NCBI GenBank assembly: GCA_023423935.1
Contig: JAFAEQ010000010.1
Coordinates: 186,001-250,000 of the forward strand
From: Pseudomonadota bacterium
GTDB lineage: Bacteria > Pseudomonadota > Gammaproteobacteria > Steroidobacterales > Steroidobacteraceae
Length of the DNA: 64,000 bases
Direction: 5' to 3'
Of the stretch, positions 1 to 8,792 are shown in pieces. Both the position numbers and the translations under genes were made by a program. Numbering within the stretch: the stretch's first letter is position 1; every line of letters starts with the position of its first letter. Below the pieces are notes generated by a model. It was not told where the DNA came from and searched no databases. It saw nothing but the letters and a program-made list of their open reading frames with translations.

Positions 1-2
1 GG

Positions 3-125
3 GATGTGCAGCTGAACATCAACAATCTGTTCGACAAGGAGTACTACCAGCGCATCCGCAACAACGGTTGGGCCACGCCGGGTGAAGGCCGAAGCGCCAT
101 CCTGAGCGCAAACTTCAACTTCTGA
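3..125 (+). CDS. TonB-dependent receptor, C-terminal end (partial)
   Basis: This is the last 40 residues of a gene that begins before the window. It reads in frame to TGA at 123-125. The stretch NNLFDKEYYQRI followed by alternating polar and hydrophobic residues and a terminal Phe (SANFNF) is the usual ending of TonB-dependent siderophore receptors, whose final beta-strand closes the outer-membrane barrel and carries the Bam recognition signal. A PiuC-type hydroxylase follows on the same strand, a common partner of iron-siderophore receptors. Ligand specificity cannot be read from this fragment. Confidence 0.85.
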   Translation, partial: DVQLNINNLFDKEYYQRIRNNGWATPGEGRSAILSANFNF

Positions 126-209
126 TCGCGTCTGCCAAGGCCCTGCTCCTTCCCGAGCAAGGCCTCGTTGCCGCTATAGTGTTTCCAGGCCAGCTTCAGC
201 GCCCTCGCC

Positions 210-890
210 ATGATCATCGCGATTCCGAATGTTCTCTCCTCGAGTCAGCTCGCCGAAGCACGTCAGATGCTCGATGCGGCCGAGTGGGTCGATGGACGAG
301 TGACGGCGGGTCATCAATCCGCGCGGGCGAAAGACAATCTGCAGCTCGCCGAGGATTCGCCGGTGGCCCGCAAGCTGGGCGAAGTGATCCTCGCCGCACT
401 CGAACGCAATCCTTTGTTCATTTCTGCCGCACTGCCGGCGAAGATCTTTCCTCCCCTGTTCAATCGGTATGGAACGGGACATTCGTTTGGCATTCACGTC
501 GATAACGCGGTGCGACAGGTTCGTGGCACCGCTCACCGGGTTCGAACGGATCTTTCCGCAACGCTGTTCTTAAGTGCGCCCGAAGAGTACGAGGGCGGCG
601 AGCTCATCGTCGAAGACACGTACGGGCCACATGCAGTCAAGCTTCCGGCAGGACACATGGTGCTGTATCCCGCGAGCAGTCTGCACAAGGTTCAGCCCAT
701 CACGCGCGGCGCGCGCACGGCGTCGTTTTTCTGGATCCAGAGCATGGTGCGCAGCGACTCGGAACGCTCTTTGCTGTTCGATCTGGATCTCGCGATTCAG
801 AAGCTGAATCGCGACCACGCTGAACATCCGAGCCTGGTTCAACTCACCGGCGTCTACCACAACCTGCTGCGACGCTGGGCCGATGTCTGA
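210..890 (+). CDS. piuC: PKHD-type Fe(II)/2-oxoglutarate hydroxylase, PiuC/YbiX family
   Basis: The 226-residue protein has the usual family length and a jelly-roll 2-oxoglutarate dioxygenase signature. H96 and D98 in GIHVDNAV and H159 in SSLHKV are the predicted iron ligands, and R169 should bind 2-oxoglutarate. Family members are co-regulated with TonB receptors and are thought to act on siderophores or in iron homeostasis; the substrate is not established. It starts 84 nt after the receptor stop, so the two may share a transcript. No convincing Shine-Dalgarno precedes the ATG at 210, so the start is by length and homology. It ends two bases before the convergent murU gene. Confidence 0.88.
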   Translation: MIIAIPNVLSSSQLAEARQMLDAAEWVDGRVTAGHQSARAKDNLQLAEDSPVARKLGEVILAALERNPLFISAALPAKIFPPLFNRYGTGHSFGIHVDNAVRQVRGTAHRVRTDLSATLFLSAPEEYEGGELIVEDTYGPHAVKLPAGHMVLYPASSLHKVQPITRGARTASFFWIQSMVRSDSERSLLFDLDLAIQKLNRDHAEHPSLVQLTGVYHNLLRRWADV

Positions 891-1559
891 TCAATCCTCG
901 CGCAATTCCCGATCGAGTTGCGCGAGTTGTTCCGGCGTGCCCACGTTGCGCCATCGGCCTTCATAGAGCTCACCGCTGACCCGCTCTCGCGCAATCCATT
1001 CGAACATCAAGGGCGCCAGCGCGAACTTCCCCGGCTTGCAGTCAGCGAAGAACTCCGGGCGAAAGACGCCGATATTCGCGTAGGTATAGCGCGGCCCCTC
1101 CGCTACGAAGCGCCCGTCGCGCAGGGCGAAATCACCGCGAACATGAAAGTCGGGATTGGGCACGACGACGAAGTGCGCCATGTCTTTGGCAGCCAGCACG
1201 CTCTTCAGGCGAGCGAGCGGAAAATCCGTCCAGACATCTCCGCTCACGACAATGAAGGGCTCATTGCCGAGAAGTGGTAGCGCCTTGAACACACCGCCGC
1301 CCGTTTCGAGCGCCGCATCCCCTTCGTCGCTGTATGTGAGTTCAGCACCCAGCGCTTTGCCGTCGCCCAGGGCCTCGCGAATCATCGCGCCCTTCCATGC
1401 AAGATTGACGACGATCTCGCGCACGCCGGCCGCGACCAGCGCCTCGATGTGATACTGCATGAGCGGCTTGCCTGCGACCGGCAGCAACGGCTTCGGCATG
1501 TGATCGGTGAGCGGGCGCATTCGCTCGCCGCGACCCGCCGCTAGGATCATGGCTCGCAT
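891..1559 (-). CDS. murU: N-acetylmuramate alpha-1-phosphate uridylyltransferase MurU
   Basis: This is a 222-residue nucleotidyltransferase. Its N-terminus MILAAGRGERMRPLTDHMPK is the nucleotide-binding loop of sugar-1-phosphate nucleotidyltransferases, and VVSGDVWTD holds the metal-binding Asp. MurU converts MurNAc-1-phosphate to UDP-MurNAc in the fosfomycin-bypassing peptidoglycan recycling route known from Pseudomonas. The kinase that supplies MurNAc-1-phosphate (AmgK) lies directly upstream with a 3-nt gap, and lptD is divergent from the pair, the same order as in Pseudomonas. On sequence alone it could be a generic mannose-1-phosphate guanylyltransferase; the neighbourhood decides for MurU. 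Confidence 0.9.
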   Translation of the reverse strand: MRAMILAAGRGERMRPLTDHMPKPLLPVAGKPLMQYHIEALVAAGVREIVVNLAWKGAMIREALGDGKALGAELTYSDEGDAALETGGGVFKALPLLGNEPFIVVSGDVWTDFPLARLKSVLAAKDMAHFVVVPNPDFHVRGDFALRDGRFVAEGPRYTYANIGVFRPEFFADCKPGKFALAPLMFEWIARERVSGELYEGRWRNVGTPEQLAQLDRELRED

Positions 1560-1562
1560 GAA

Positions 1563-2630
1563 TCAACTCGCCGCTGGCGCAATGGCTTGATCGAGCACCG
1601 GCATGACGCGGGCATCGATCAAGGAACGCAAGGGTGAAAGCTCGGGATAGGAGCCGGCAGCCACTCGCACGTAGTTGAGCGTGCGCGGGATGTCCTTCAG
1701 ATATCCGGGCTTGCCGTCGCGATGCCACAGCCGCGCGAAAATACCGATCGCCTTGAGGTGGCGCTGCACGCCCATGAAGTCGAACCAGCGCTGAAACGTC
1801 TTCTGATCGGGACCCGTATCGATGCCTGCGGAACGAGCCACTTCACGAAAGCGCGACATCCATTCGTTGACGCGCTCGACCGGCCAGGCCACGTAGCAGT
1901 CACGAAGCAAGGACACCAGGTCGTAAGTGACAGGTCCACAGACGGCATCCTGAAAATCCAGAATTCCCGGATTGGTCCCGAAACGGCCGCTGGTCACCAT
2001 CAGATTGCGCGAGTGGTAGTCGCGGTGCACGAAGACGCGCGGCTGACGCAGGGCTTCGGCGACGAGCGCATCGACGACTGATTGCAGCGCACTCGCTTCG
2101 CTCGGCTCGAGCTCCAGACCCAGATGGCGACCGCAGAACCATTCGGGAAACAGCTGTACCTCGCGGCGCAGGAGTGCTTCGTCATACGCCGGAAGCTGGA
2201 CCGCGTGCTGTTTCCCGTTCGCCTGAAACTGCACCAGCGCCGTCATCGCGTCGTGATAGAGCTTGTCGGCATCGCCGCCCGCATCGATCTCTGTCAGATA
2301 CGTCCGACTGCCGAGATCCGTGTTGAGCAGGTAGCCATCCTCGAAGTTTGTGTGCAGCACACGAGGTGCATTGACGCCGACCTCGACGAGCATGTTGGCG
2401 ATACGGATGTACGGTTCCATGTCCTCTTTGTCCGGAGGCGCGTCCATTGCGATCCAGGTCTGCCCGTCACGAGTGACCCTGAAATAGCGACGAAAGCTCG
2501 CATCCGCGGAGGCCGGAGCCACCGTGAAATCGGTGGAACCGAACAGACTCTCGAGCCAGCTTTTCAGGCGTTCGAGGCGCGCGTCGGTTGCAGTATTGGA
2601 ACGTTCAGTCAGGGATTGCGTGGATGTCAC
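1563..2630 (-). CDS. amgK: N-acetylmuramate/N-acetylglucosamine 1-kinase AmgK
   Basis: This is an aminoglycoside-phosphotransferase-fold kinase. FVHRDYHSRNLM is the catalytic loop (HRDYHxxN) and GILDFQDAVCGP carries the DFG-like metal site. It phosphorylates the anomeric hydroxyl of MurNAc or GlcNAc in cell-wall recycling and feeds MurU, the next gene. The longest open frame starts at a TTG at 2684 with no ribosome site. I chose the GTG at 2630, which gives 355 residues with a GAGAG about 10 nt upstream; Pseudomonas AmgK is slightly shorter, so the true start remains uncertain. The divergent lptD start is about 100 bp away, so the two promoters share a short region. Confidence 0.88.
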   Translation of the reverse strand: MTSTQSLTERSNTATDARLERLKSWLESLFGSTDFTVAPASADASFRRYFRVTRDGQTWIAMDAPPDKEDMEPYIRIANMLVEVGVNAPRVLHTNFEDGYLLNTDLGSRTYLTEIDAGGDADKLYHDAMTALVQFQANGKQHAVQLPAYDEALLRREVQLFPEWFCGRHLGLELEPSEASALQSVVDALVAEALRQPRVFVHRDYHSRNLMVTSGRFGTNPGILDFQDAVCGPVTYDLVSLLRDCYVAWPVERVNEWMSRFREVARSAGIDTGPDQKTFQRWFDFMGVQRHLKAIGIFARLWHRDGKPGYLKDIPRTLNYVRVAAGSYPELSPLRSLIDARVMPVLDQAIAPAAS

Positions 2631-2726
2631 GGACGCGCAGCTCTCGATGTTGTAGTTGCAGCCGACCGAGCACTTCGAGCTCAAATTGTCGGGACGGATG
2701 AATCGCAGTAATTATAATCGCACGCG

Positions 2727-4970
2727 ATGCTTGGTCCGCTGCGAACAATAACTGCCTTTCCGATGCGATCCTGTCGACTCGCGACGCTGCCGATGGCGAT
2801 CGCCGCCGTGCTGTTCGCCGCGACTGCGCAAAGCGCCGATTGCCCTCCCACAGAGTCGCAAGCCCACCCCATCGTCGCGCCTGCGAAGGCGACTCCGACC
2901 GATCCGCAGGCAGACATTCAGCTGGAGATGGACAGCTTCGAAGCCACACGTGACGGTATATGGGATCTGAAGGGCGATGTGTCGATCTCGCAAGGCGATC
3001 GCAAGCTCGTCACACGCGATGCGACCTACGATCCCCAGTCTCAGACCTTCGAGACGAAGAACGACGTCGCCTACTCCGATCCAACGCTCAAGGTGCAAGG
3101 CAAGAGCGGCCAGTTCAATCCACAGGGCACGGTCAACTTCGAGGGCGCGGAGTTCGAGCTCCTGCAACAAGGCTCGCGCGGATCGGCGGCTCGGATCGAC
3201 GCAAGTCGCGAAGGCCGTCTCGGGCTCTCCGGTGTCGAATACACCACCTGCCCGATCGGAAACGAAGATTGGGTGCTCAAAGCGCACTCGATCGACATCA
3301 ATCAACAAGCCGGGATGGGAACCGGCCGGGGCGTCAGGCTCGACTTCAAAGGCGTGCCAATCATGTACACGCCTTTCATCAGCTTTCCGGTGAGCGATCA
3401 GCGCAAGTCGGGGTTTCTGTTTCCGAGCTTCGGCACTTCCTCGCGTAATGGCACGCAGATCGGTGTGCCCTGGTACTGGAACATCGCGCCGGAATACGAC
3501 GCGACATTCTTGCCGACGTACTACTCGAAACGCGGTGCGCGCCTGAACACCGAGTTCCGCTATCTCTCGCCATACGGCAAGGGCAACCTGACCGCCGACT
3601 ATCTGCCCGACGATCACCAGTTCGGAGACTCGCGCACCCTGCTGCAGTTCGTCGATCAGTCTGATTTCAGCGACCACCTGCGGCTCGGCATCAACGCTGC
3701 GGACGTGAGCGACAACCAATGGTTCGAGGACTTCGGTCTCGGCCCGGAAGGAACCAGCGTCCAGTACCTGAATCGTGTGGCGCGGCTCATGTACGTCAAT
3801 GACGGCTGGTTCGCGAGCTTGCGTGCTCAGAACTTCCAGGTCATCGACAACACCATCGCCGAATTCGATCGGCCCTATACGGTGCTACCGCAGCTCGCAG
3901 TAAACGGCTATTTCCCGGATCGGCCGTTCGGACTCACTTACGCGCTCGATGGTGAATTCTCGAACTTCCAGCGCCACGACGGCGTCAACGGGCTGCGACT
4001 GGACGTCGCGCCTGAAATCCGTATGCCGTTGCGCGGCTCAGGCATCTATCTCGAGCCCGTCGCGAGCTTTCGGTATACGGCTTACGATTTGCGCGATACG
4101 GTTCCGGGTGAGGAGGATCAGCCGCGCCGGTCATTGCCGATCTACAGCCTCGATGCCGGCATGACGTTCGAAAAGAACTGGGGTCGACGCGGCCAGCGAT
4201 TGCAGACGCTGGAACCGCGGGTCATGTACCTGTACGTGCCCTATCGCAACCAGAACGATCTGCCCGTCTTCGACACCGGTGTGCCGGACTTCAGTCCCGT
4301 CCAGCTCTTTCGCTCGAATCGTTTCGTGGGCCCCGACCGCGTGAGCAACGCAAACCAAGTCAGCGTCGGCTTCACCTCGCGCCTGCTCGATAGCGATACG
4401 GGCCAGCAATTCATCTCCGCGACCATCGGGCAGGCCTTCTACTTCGACAAACCGAAGGTGAGCTTGCCTGGCATGCCCCTCGACGAGTCGAAATCCTCTG
4501 ACATCGTCGCCGAGCTCGACCTCACCGCTTATGAGAACTGGAACATCCGGGCAGGCGTGCAGTGGGACCCGAGCGACACCCGCTCGCAGAAAGGCGACGT
4601 AAGCGTGCAGTATCGTCCGGCGAACGATCGGGTCGCCAACGTGGGCTATCGATTCCGGCGGAATCAGATCGAGCAGGTCGACGGCTCGCTCGCTTGGCCG
4701 ATTGCGAAGAACTGGAGCGCGTATGGCCGCATGGTGTACTCGCTCGAGGACCGGACCACGCTCGATCAGTTTGCCGGATTCGAGTACCGGGCCTGTTGCT
4801 GGCGGCTGCGGTTCGTCGGCCGGCGCTATGTGAGCAATCGTGACGGCGACAGCGATACCAGCTTCCTGCTGCAGCTTGAACTTAATGGGTTGTCCAGTGT
4901 CGGAGTCGGCGCGGACGCTTTCCTGGAACGGTCGATTGGGGGATACTCGATCGACGCCGACCGTCGGTAA
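2727..4970 (+). CDS. lptD: LPS-assembly protein LptD
   Basis: This outer-membrane translocon inserts lipopolysaccharide into the outer leaflet together with LptE. A signal peptide ends near AQSA. An LptA/OstA-like beta-jellyroll covers roughly residues 60-180, and the rest is the 26-stranded barrel. The disulfide cysteines of the family are present: C39 just after the signal peptide, C175 in YTTCPIG, and the adjacent pair C690-C691 in ACCW. At 747 residues the length is normal. The ATG at 2763 (MRSCRLAT) would give a more conventional signal peptide. The ATG at 2727 lies only 9 nt after a TATAAT. surA follows after 51 nt. Confidence 0.96.
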   Translation: MLGPLRTITAFPMRSCRLATLPMAIAAVLFAATAQSADCPPTESQAHPIVAPAKATPTDPQADIQLEMDSFEATRDGIWDLKGDVSISQGDRKLVTRDATYDPQSQTFETKNDVAYSDPTLKVQGKSGQFNPQGTVNFEGAEFELLQQGSRGSAARIDASREGRLGLSGVEYTTCPIGNEDWVLKAHSIDINQQAGMGTGRGVRLDFKGVPIMYTPFISFPVSDQRKSGFLFPSFGTSSRNGTQIGVPWYWNIAPEYDATFLPTYYSKRGARLNTEFRYLSPYGKGNLTADYLPDDHQFGDSRTLLQFVDQSDFSDHLRLGINAADVSDNQWFEDFGLGPEGTSVQYLNRVARLMYVNDGWFASLRAQNFQVIDNTIAEFDRPYTVLPQLAVNGYFPDRPFGLTYALDGEFSNFQRHDGVNGLRLDVAPEIRMPLRGSGIYLEPVASFRYTAYDLRDTVPGEEDQPRRSLPIYSLDAGMTFEKNWGRRGQRLQTLEPRVMYLYVPYRNQNDLPVFDTGVPDFSPVQLFRSNRFVGPDRVSNANQVSVGFTSRLLDSDTGQQFISATIGQAFYFDKPKVSLPGMPLDESKSSDIVAELDLTAYENWNIRAGVQWDPSDTRSQKGDVSVQYRPANDRVANVGYRFRRNQIEQVDGSLAWPIAKNWSAYGRMVYSLEDRTTLDQFAGFEYRACCWRLRFVGRRYVSNRDGDSDTSFLLQLELNGLSSVGVGADAFLERSIGGYSIDADRR

Positions 4971-5021
4971 ATCGCCTATCGAGCGACCGCCCTCGGACGC
5001 AAGTCTTCCATCAGGTCTCCT

Positions 5022-6326
5022 ATGAAATTCATCCGTGCCTTGAGTTTGGCTGCAGTGCTGTTCGTGGCGACGGGGGCATTCGCCCAGACGCGCGATCTGT
5101 CCACCAGCGGCGAATTGCTGGATCGCATTGCGGCCGTCGTCAATGACGGCGTCGTTCTGTCCAGCCAACTGGACGAGGAAACGGCCGAGATCACGGCCCG
5201 CCTGCGTCAGCAGAATACCGAGCTGCCGCCTCGCAACGTGCTGCGCAAGCAGATTCTCGAACGCCTGGTGCTCGAAGAGATCCAGCTGCAACGAGCCGCC
5301 AAGCTCGGCATGCAGGTTTCCGATGAAATGCTGAACGGCGCGCTCGACAACATCGCGCGACAGAACGGCATCAGCTTCGCCGACCTGCCGCGCATGATGC
5401 AGCAGGAAGGTGTCGACTATCGCACCTACCGCGAAGAGATCCGCCGGCAGATGACACTGCAGATGCTGCGTCAGCGTGACGTGATCGCGCGTATCAACAT
5501 TTCACCGCGCGAGATGGATCAGGCGATGGCGCGTGCGAAGAATTCGCCGAACCAGAACACCGAGTACAACATTTCGCACATCCTCGTCTCGGTGCCGGTG
5601 ACGGCAACACCTGAGCAGATCGAGGCGCGCGAGAAGCGTATGCGCGAGGCGTACGACAAGGCGAAAGCAGGCGAGGATTTCGCGCAGCTCGCCCTCACCT
5701 ATTCGGACAGCACCACCAACATCGAAGGCGGTTCGCTCGGCTGGCGCAAGGGCTCGCAATTGCCTTCGATCGTTGCTGATCAGATCGCGAAGATGAAGCC
5801 CGGCGAGCTGTCGAATCCGATCCGCACACCGAGCGGCTTCCATATGTTCAAGCTCAACGAGATCCGCGGTGGCACCCAGCAGGCGGTGGTCGATCAGGTG
5901 CATGCGCGGCATATCCTGCTCACGACCAATGAGCTCGAGGATGATCAGACGATCGAACAGAAGCTCAACGACATTCGCGAGCGCGTGCTCAAGGGCGAAG
6001 ACTTCGCCGCCATTGCCGCCGTGACATCGAAGGACCCAGGATCCGCGCCGGATGGCGGCGATCTCGGCTGGGCCGGACCGGGCACCTACGTGGCCGAGTT
6101 CCAGAAGCAGATCGATTCGCTTGCCGAGAACGAGATCAGCAAGCCGTTCAAGAGCCAATACGGCTGGCACATCGTGCAAGTGCTCGGACGCCGTCAGCAC
6201 GACATCACCGCCGACAAGGAACGTCAGCAGGTCTATGCCCAGCTGCGCGAGTCCAAGGCGGAAGAAGAAACCGAATTGTGGCTGCGCCGCCTGCGTGACG
6301 AGGCGTTCGTGGAATATCGAATGTAG
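5022..6326 (+). CDS. surA: Periplasmic chaperone / peptidyl-prolyl isomerase SurA
   Basis: The 434-residue protein starts with a signal peptide (MKFIRALSLAAVLFVATGAFA). An N-terminal SurA chaperone domain covers about residues 30-165. Two parvulin domains follow, beginning near NISHILVS and HARHILLT, each with the conserved GGxLGW segment. A C-terminal helix (ELWLRRLRDEAFVEYRM) packs against the chaperone core in known structures. SurA escorts unfolded outer-membrane proteins, including LptD, to the Bam complex, which fits its position directly after lptD. The stop codon is followed within 15 nt by a perfect hairpin that precedes pdxA. Confidence 0.97.
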   Translation: MKFIRALSLAAVLFVATGAFAQTRDLSTSGELLDRIAAVVNDGVVLSSQLDEETAEITARLRQQNTELPPRNVLRKQILERLVLEEIQLQRAAKLGMQVSDEMLNGALDNIARQNGISFADLPRMMQQEGVDYRTYREEIRRQMTLQMLRQRDVIARINISPREMDQAMARAKNSPNQNTEYNISHILVSVPVTATPEQIEAREKRMREAYDKAKAGEDFAQLALTYSDSTTNIEGGSLGWRKGSQLPSIVADQIAKMKPGELSNPIRTPSGFHMFKLNEIRGGTQQAVVDQVHARHILLTTNELEDDQTIEQKLNDIRERVLKGEDFAAIAAVTSKDPGSAPDGGDLGWAGPGTYVAEFQKQIDSLAENEISKPFKSQYGWHIVQVLGRRQHDITADKERQQVYAQLRESKAEEETELWLRRLRDEAFVEYRM

Positions 6327-6339
6327 TGCGCTCGCGTGT

Positions 6340-6362
6340 ACCCTTGAGGCTTCCTCAAGGGT
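6340..6362 (+). promoter_or_regulatory. Perfect 10-bp hairpin over the probable pdxA ribosome binding site
   Basis: The arms ACCCTTGAGG (6340-6349) and CCTCAAGGGT (6353-6362) are exact reverse complements around a CTT loop. The right arm contains AAGGG, which lies 9 nt before the ATG at 6371 and is the only plausible Shine-Dalgarno for pdxA. Folding would therefore hide it. No T-run follows, so it does not look like a standard terminator. It could limit pdxA translation, mark an mRNA processing point between surA and pdxA, or block decay from the 3' side. Confidence 0.7.
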
Positions 6363-6370
6363 CTTCACGC

Positions 6371-7369
6371 ATGATTGCTTCCTCTCTCCGCCCTCCGCGC
6401 ATCGTCGTTACTTCCGGCGAACCCGCTGGCATCGGTCCAGACCTGTGTTGCCAGATCGCCCAGCGCGAGTGGCCGTGCGATCTGGTGTTCGCAGCAGACA
6501 GCGCTCTTCTTCAGCAGCGCGCCGAACAACTCAAGCTCTCGATTGCTATCGAGCCTTTCGACCCGGCACGGCCGGCCATTCACCGAGCAGGCACGTTGCG
6601 AGTACTGCATCGGCCCGTGCGTGAAACGGTCACGGCAGGCAGGCTCTCGGCCGCCAACGCACGCTATGTCCTCGAACTGCTGGACGCGGCCGCTGACGGC
6701 TGCAAGGAAGGGCTGTTCGATGCCATGGTCACAGCGCCCGTACAGAAAAGCGTGATCAACGACGCCGGCGTTTCCTTCTCAGGCCACACCGAGTATCTCG
6801 CCGAGCGCACCGGTGCGCCGATGCCCGTCATGATGCTGGTCGCGAATACCTTGCGTGTGGCGCTTGCGACGACTCACCTGCCGCTCGCAGCGGTCAGCGC
6901 CGCGATCACGCGCCCGCTGCTGGATCAGGTCATCCGAATTCTCGACCATGACCTGCAGACGCAATTCGGGATTCGCAAGCCGCGGATCCTGGTCTGCGGA
7001 CTGAATCCACATGCCGGGGAATCGGGTCATCTCGGACGCGAAGAGATCGACACGATCGAGCCTGCGCTGGCGACATTGCGTGCCGAGGGCTTCACGCTGA
7101 TCGGTCCTTCGCCGGCCGATACCGCCTTCACGCCGCGTCAGCTCGAAGGCGCAGATGCCGTGCTCGCGATGTACCACGACCAGGGACTGCCGGTGCTGAA
7201 GTACGCTGGCTTCGAAGATGCGGTGAACGTGACACTCGGGCTGCCCATCATTCGCACGTCGGTCGATCACGGCACAGCGCTGTCGCTCGCCGGAACGGGT
7301 GCCGCGGATGCGGGAAGCCTCGTGGCTGCCATTGAACTGGCCATTTCGTTGGCGCGGCATCGGAGCTGA
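6371..7369 (+). CDS. pdxA: 4-hydroxythreonine-4-phosphate dehydrogenase PdxA
   Basis: PdxA oxidises 4-phosphohydroxy-L-threonine in the DXP-dependent pyridoxal phosphate pathway. Recognisable segments are VTSGEPAGIGPDL at the N-terminus, the metal-site histidines in SGHTEYLAE, NPHAGESGHLG and YHDQGLP, and the C-terminal VDHGTALSLAG. The chosen ATG at 6371 gives 332 residues, the usual family length. The open frame extends up to a GTG at 6326 that overlaps the surA stop, but the extra residues do not match the family. It lies between surA and rsmA as in other gammaproteobacteria, and its stop is one base from the rsmA start. Confidence 0.95.
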   Translation: MIASSLRPPRIVVTSGEPAGIGPDLCCQIAQREWPCDLVFAADSALLQQRAEQLKLSIAIEPFDPARPAIHRAGTLRVLHRPVRETVTAGRLSAANARYVLELLDAAADGCKEGLFDAMVTAPVQKSVINDAGVSFSGHTEYLAERTGAPMPVMMLVANTLRVALATTHLPLAAVSAAITRPLLDQVIRILDHDLQTQFGIRKPRILVCGLNPHAGESGHLGREEIDTIEPALATLRAEGFTLIGPSPADTAFTPRQLEGADAVLAMYHDQGLPVLKYAGFEDAVNVTLGLPIIRTSVDHGTALSLAGTGAADAGSLVAAIELAISLARHRS

Positions 7370-7370
7370 C

Positions 7371-8165
7371 ATGCACGTTGCACGTAAACGTTTCGGCCAG
7401 CATTTCCTGCACGACCCAAACGTCATCCAGCGCATCGTCGCAGCCATCGGGCCTGCGCCCGACGATCCCATGGTCGAGATCGGTCCGGGTCTGGGAGCCA
7501 TCACTGCGCCCCTGCTGGCACGGCTCAACGCACTCGATGCGGTCGAGATCGATCGGGATGCGATCGCGCATCTCAGGACAACCCTGGGCACGGTGCAACC
7601 CGGTCGCGGCGAATTGCGCCTCCATGAAGCCGACGTTCTCGAGTTCGATTTCCGCCAGCTGCGCGGCGAGCACCGGCTTCGTCTCGTCGGCAATCTGCCC
7701 TACAACATCTCCACGCCTCTTCTTTTCCGGCTGATCGAGCAGCGCGACTGCATTCAGGACATGCATTTCATGTTGCAGAAGGAAGTCGTGGATCGCATGG
7801 CGGCCACAGAGGGCGAAGACGCCTATGGACGCCTGTCGGTCATGCTCGCGCCCTGGCTACAGGTCGAACCGTTGTTCGATATCGGTCCGGGCGCGTTCCG
7901 TCCGCCTCCAAAAGTCGTGTCCACCGTCGTTCGGCTGCGACCCTACGAATCACCGCCCTTCGACGTCAGTGAGCCGAAGCGTTTCGCGGCGGTGGTCGCG
8001 GCTGCGTTCTCTCAACGCCGCAAAACGCTGCGAAACGCGCTGCGTTCGTTGCTCTCAGCTGAGCAGATTCTCGCCGCCGGCATCGATCCGGGCGCTCGAG
8101 CGGAAGTCATTTCGCCAACGCAGTTCGCGGACCTCGCGAGGATCGCCCCGACAGTCACCCCATGA
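7371..8165 (+). CDS. rsmA: 16S rRNA (adenine1518/1519-N6) dimethyltransferase RsmA/KsgA
   Basis: This is a 264-residue methyltransferase. KRFGQHFLHD is the family N-terminus, VEIGPGLGAIT is the S-adenosylmethionine loop, and NLPYNIS is the catalytic NxPY motif of adenine-N6 methyltransferases. It dimethylates two adjacent adenines in helix 45 of 16S rRNA during late 30S assembly; loss gives kasugamycin resistance. The ATG at 7371 follows the pdxA stop by one base, so translation is probably coupled. In E. coli apaG follows directly; here a universal stress protein gene intervenes. Confidence 0.96.
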   Translation: MHVARKRFGQHFLHDPNVIQRIVAAIGPAPDDPMVEIGPGLGAITAPLLARLNALDAVEIDRDAIAHLRTTLGTVQPGRGELRLHEADVLEFDFRQLRGEHRLRLVGNLPYNISTPLLFRLIEQRDCIQDMHFMLQKEVVDRMAATEGEDAYGRLSVMLAPWLQVEPLFDIGPGAFRPPPKVVSTVVRLRPYESPPFDVSEPKRFAAVVAAAFSQRRKTLRNALRSLLSAEQILAAGIDPGARAEVISPTQFADLARIAPTVTP

Positions 8166-8228
8166 CGCGTATGGTCCCCGCGAGCGGCAGACCTATAATC
8201 GACCAGGCAACCTCACCGGAGACGTTCG

Positions 8229-8660
8229 ATGAACGGATATAAGAAGATCCTCCTGGTCGTTGATCTGTCCGAGGACAGCAGCATCATCGGCGAGCGCGCC
8301 AAGGTCATTGCCGAGTGCTATCAGTCCACCATCACCTTGTTGCACGTCGTGGAATACGTCCCCGTCGAGCCGATGGGTGAAGCCCTCCTTCCAACGGTGC
8401 AGATCGAAGGGGAACTCGTGGATCGCGCACGCACCAAGCTCGCCGAGCTCGCACAACGACTGGGGTTGGGGGACTCGCTGCAGATTGTCGAGACGGGCAG
8501 CATCAAGAGCGAGATCGTGCGCGCAGCGCAAAAGCTCGGCGCAGACCTGATCGTGCTCGGCAGCCGCGAACGACATGGACTTGCGATCCTGCTCAACTTC
8601 ACGGAAGACAGCATCCTGCACGCAGCGCCCTGCGATGTGCTGGCCGTTCGATTGCACTGA
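8229..8660 (+). CDS. Universal stress protein, UspA family
   Basis: The 143-residue single-domain Usp begins YKKILLVVDLSEDS and ends with LGADLIVLGSRERHG and CDVLAVRL, the family's alpha/beta core. The canonical ATP loop GxxGx9G(S/T) is not present in that form, which suggests a UspA-like protein that does not bind ATP. It has its own signals: a TATAAT at 8194-8199 and a GGAG just before the ATG. It sits between rsmA and apaG, splitting a cluster that is usually contiguous. Its role beyond stress survival cannot be inferred. Confidence 0.88.
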   Translation: MNGYKKILLVVDLSEDSSIIGERAKVIAECYQSTITLLHVVEYVPVEPMGEALLPTVQIEGELVDRARTKLAELAQRLGLGDSLQIVETGSIKSEIVRAAQKLGADLIVLGSRERHGLAILLNFTEDSILHAAPCDVLAVRLH

Positions 8661-8792
8661 TCGTTCATTACTGGAATTACTGAACGCGCGGACGTCATGC
8701 GAATGACATAAGGATTGCAAGCCTGCCGTTTCCAGTCCGAACAAGCGCGGGCGACTGCTACAATCCACCCGCCCCTTCGTTTCGGCAGCACC

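Noticed and set aside
2712..3719. Long minus-strand open frame opposite lptD (335 codons)
   Set aside because: It mirrors the lptD coding frame and its composition (Arg, Val, Glu, His runs) is that of an antisense shadow in GC-rich DNA.
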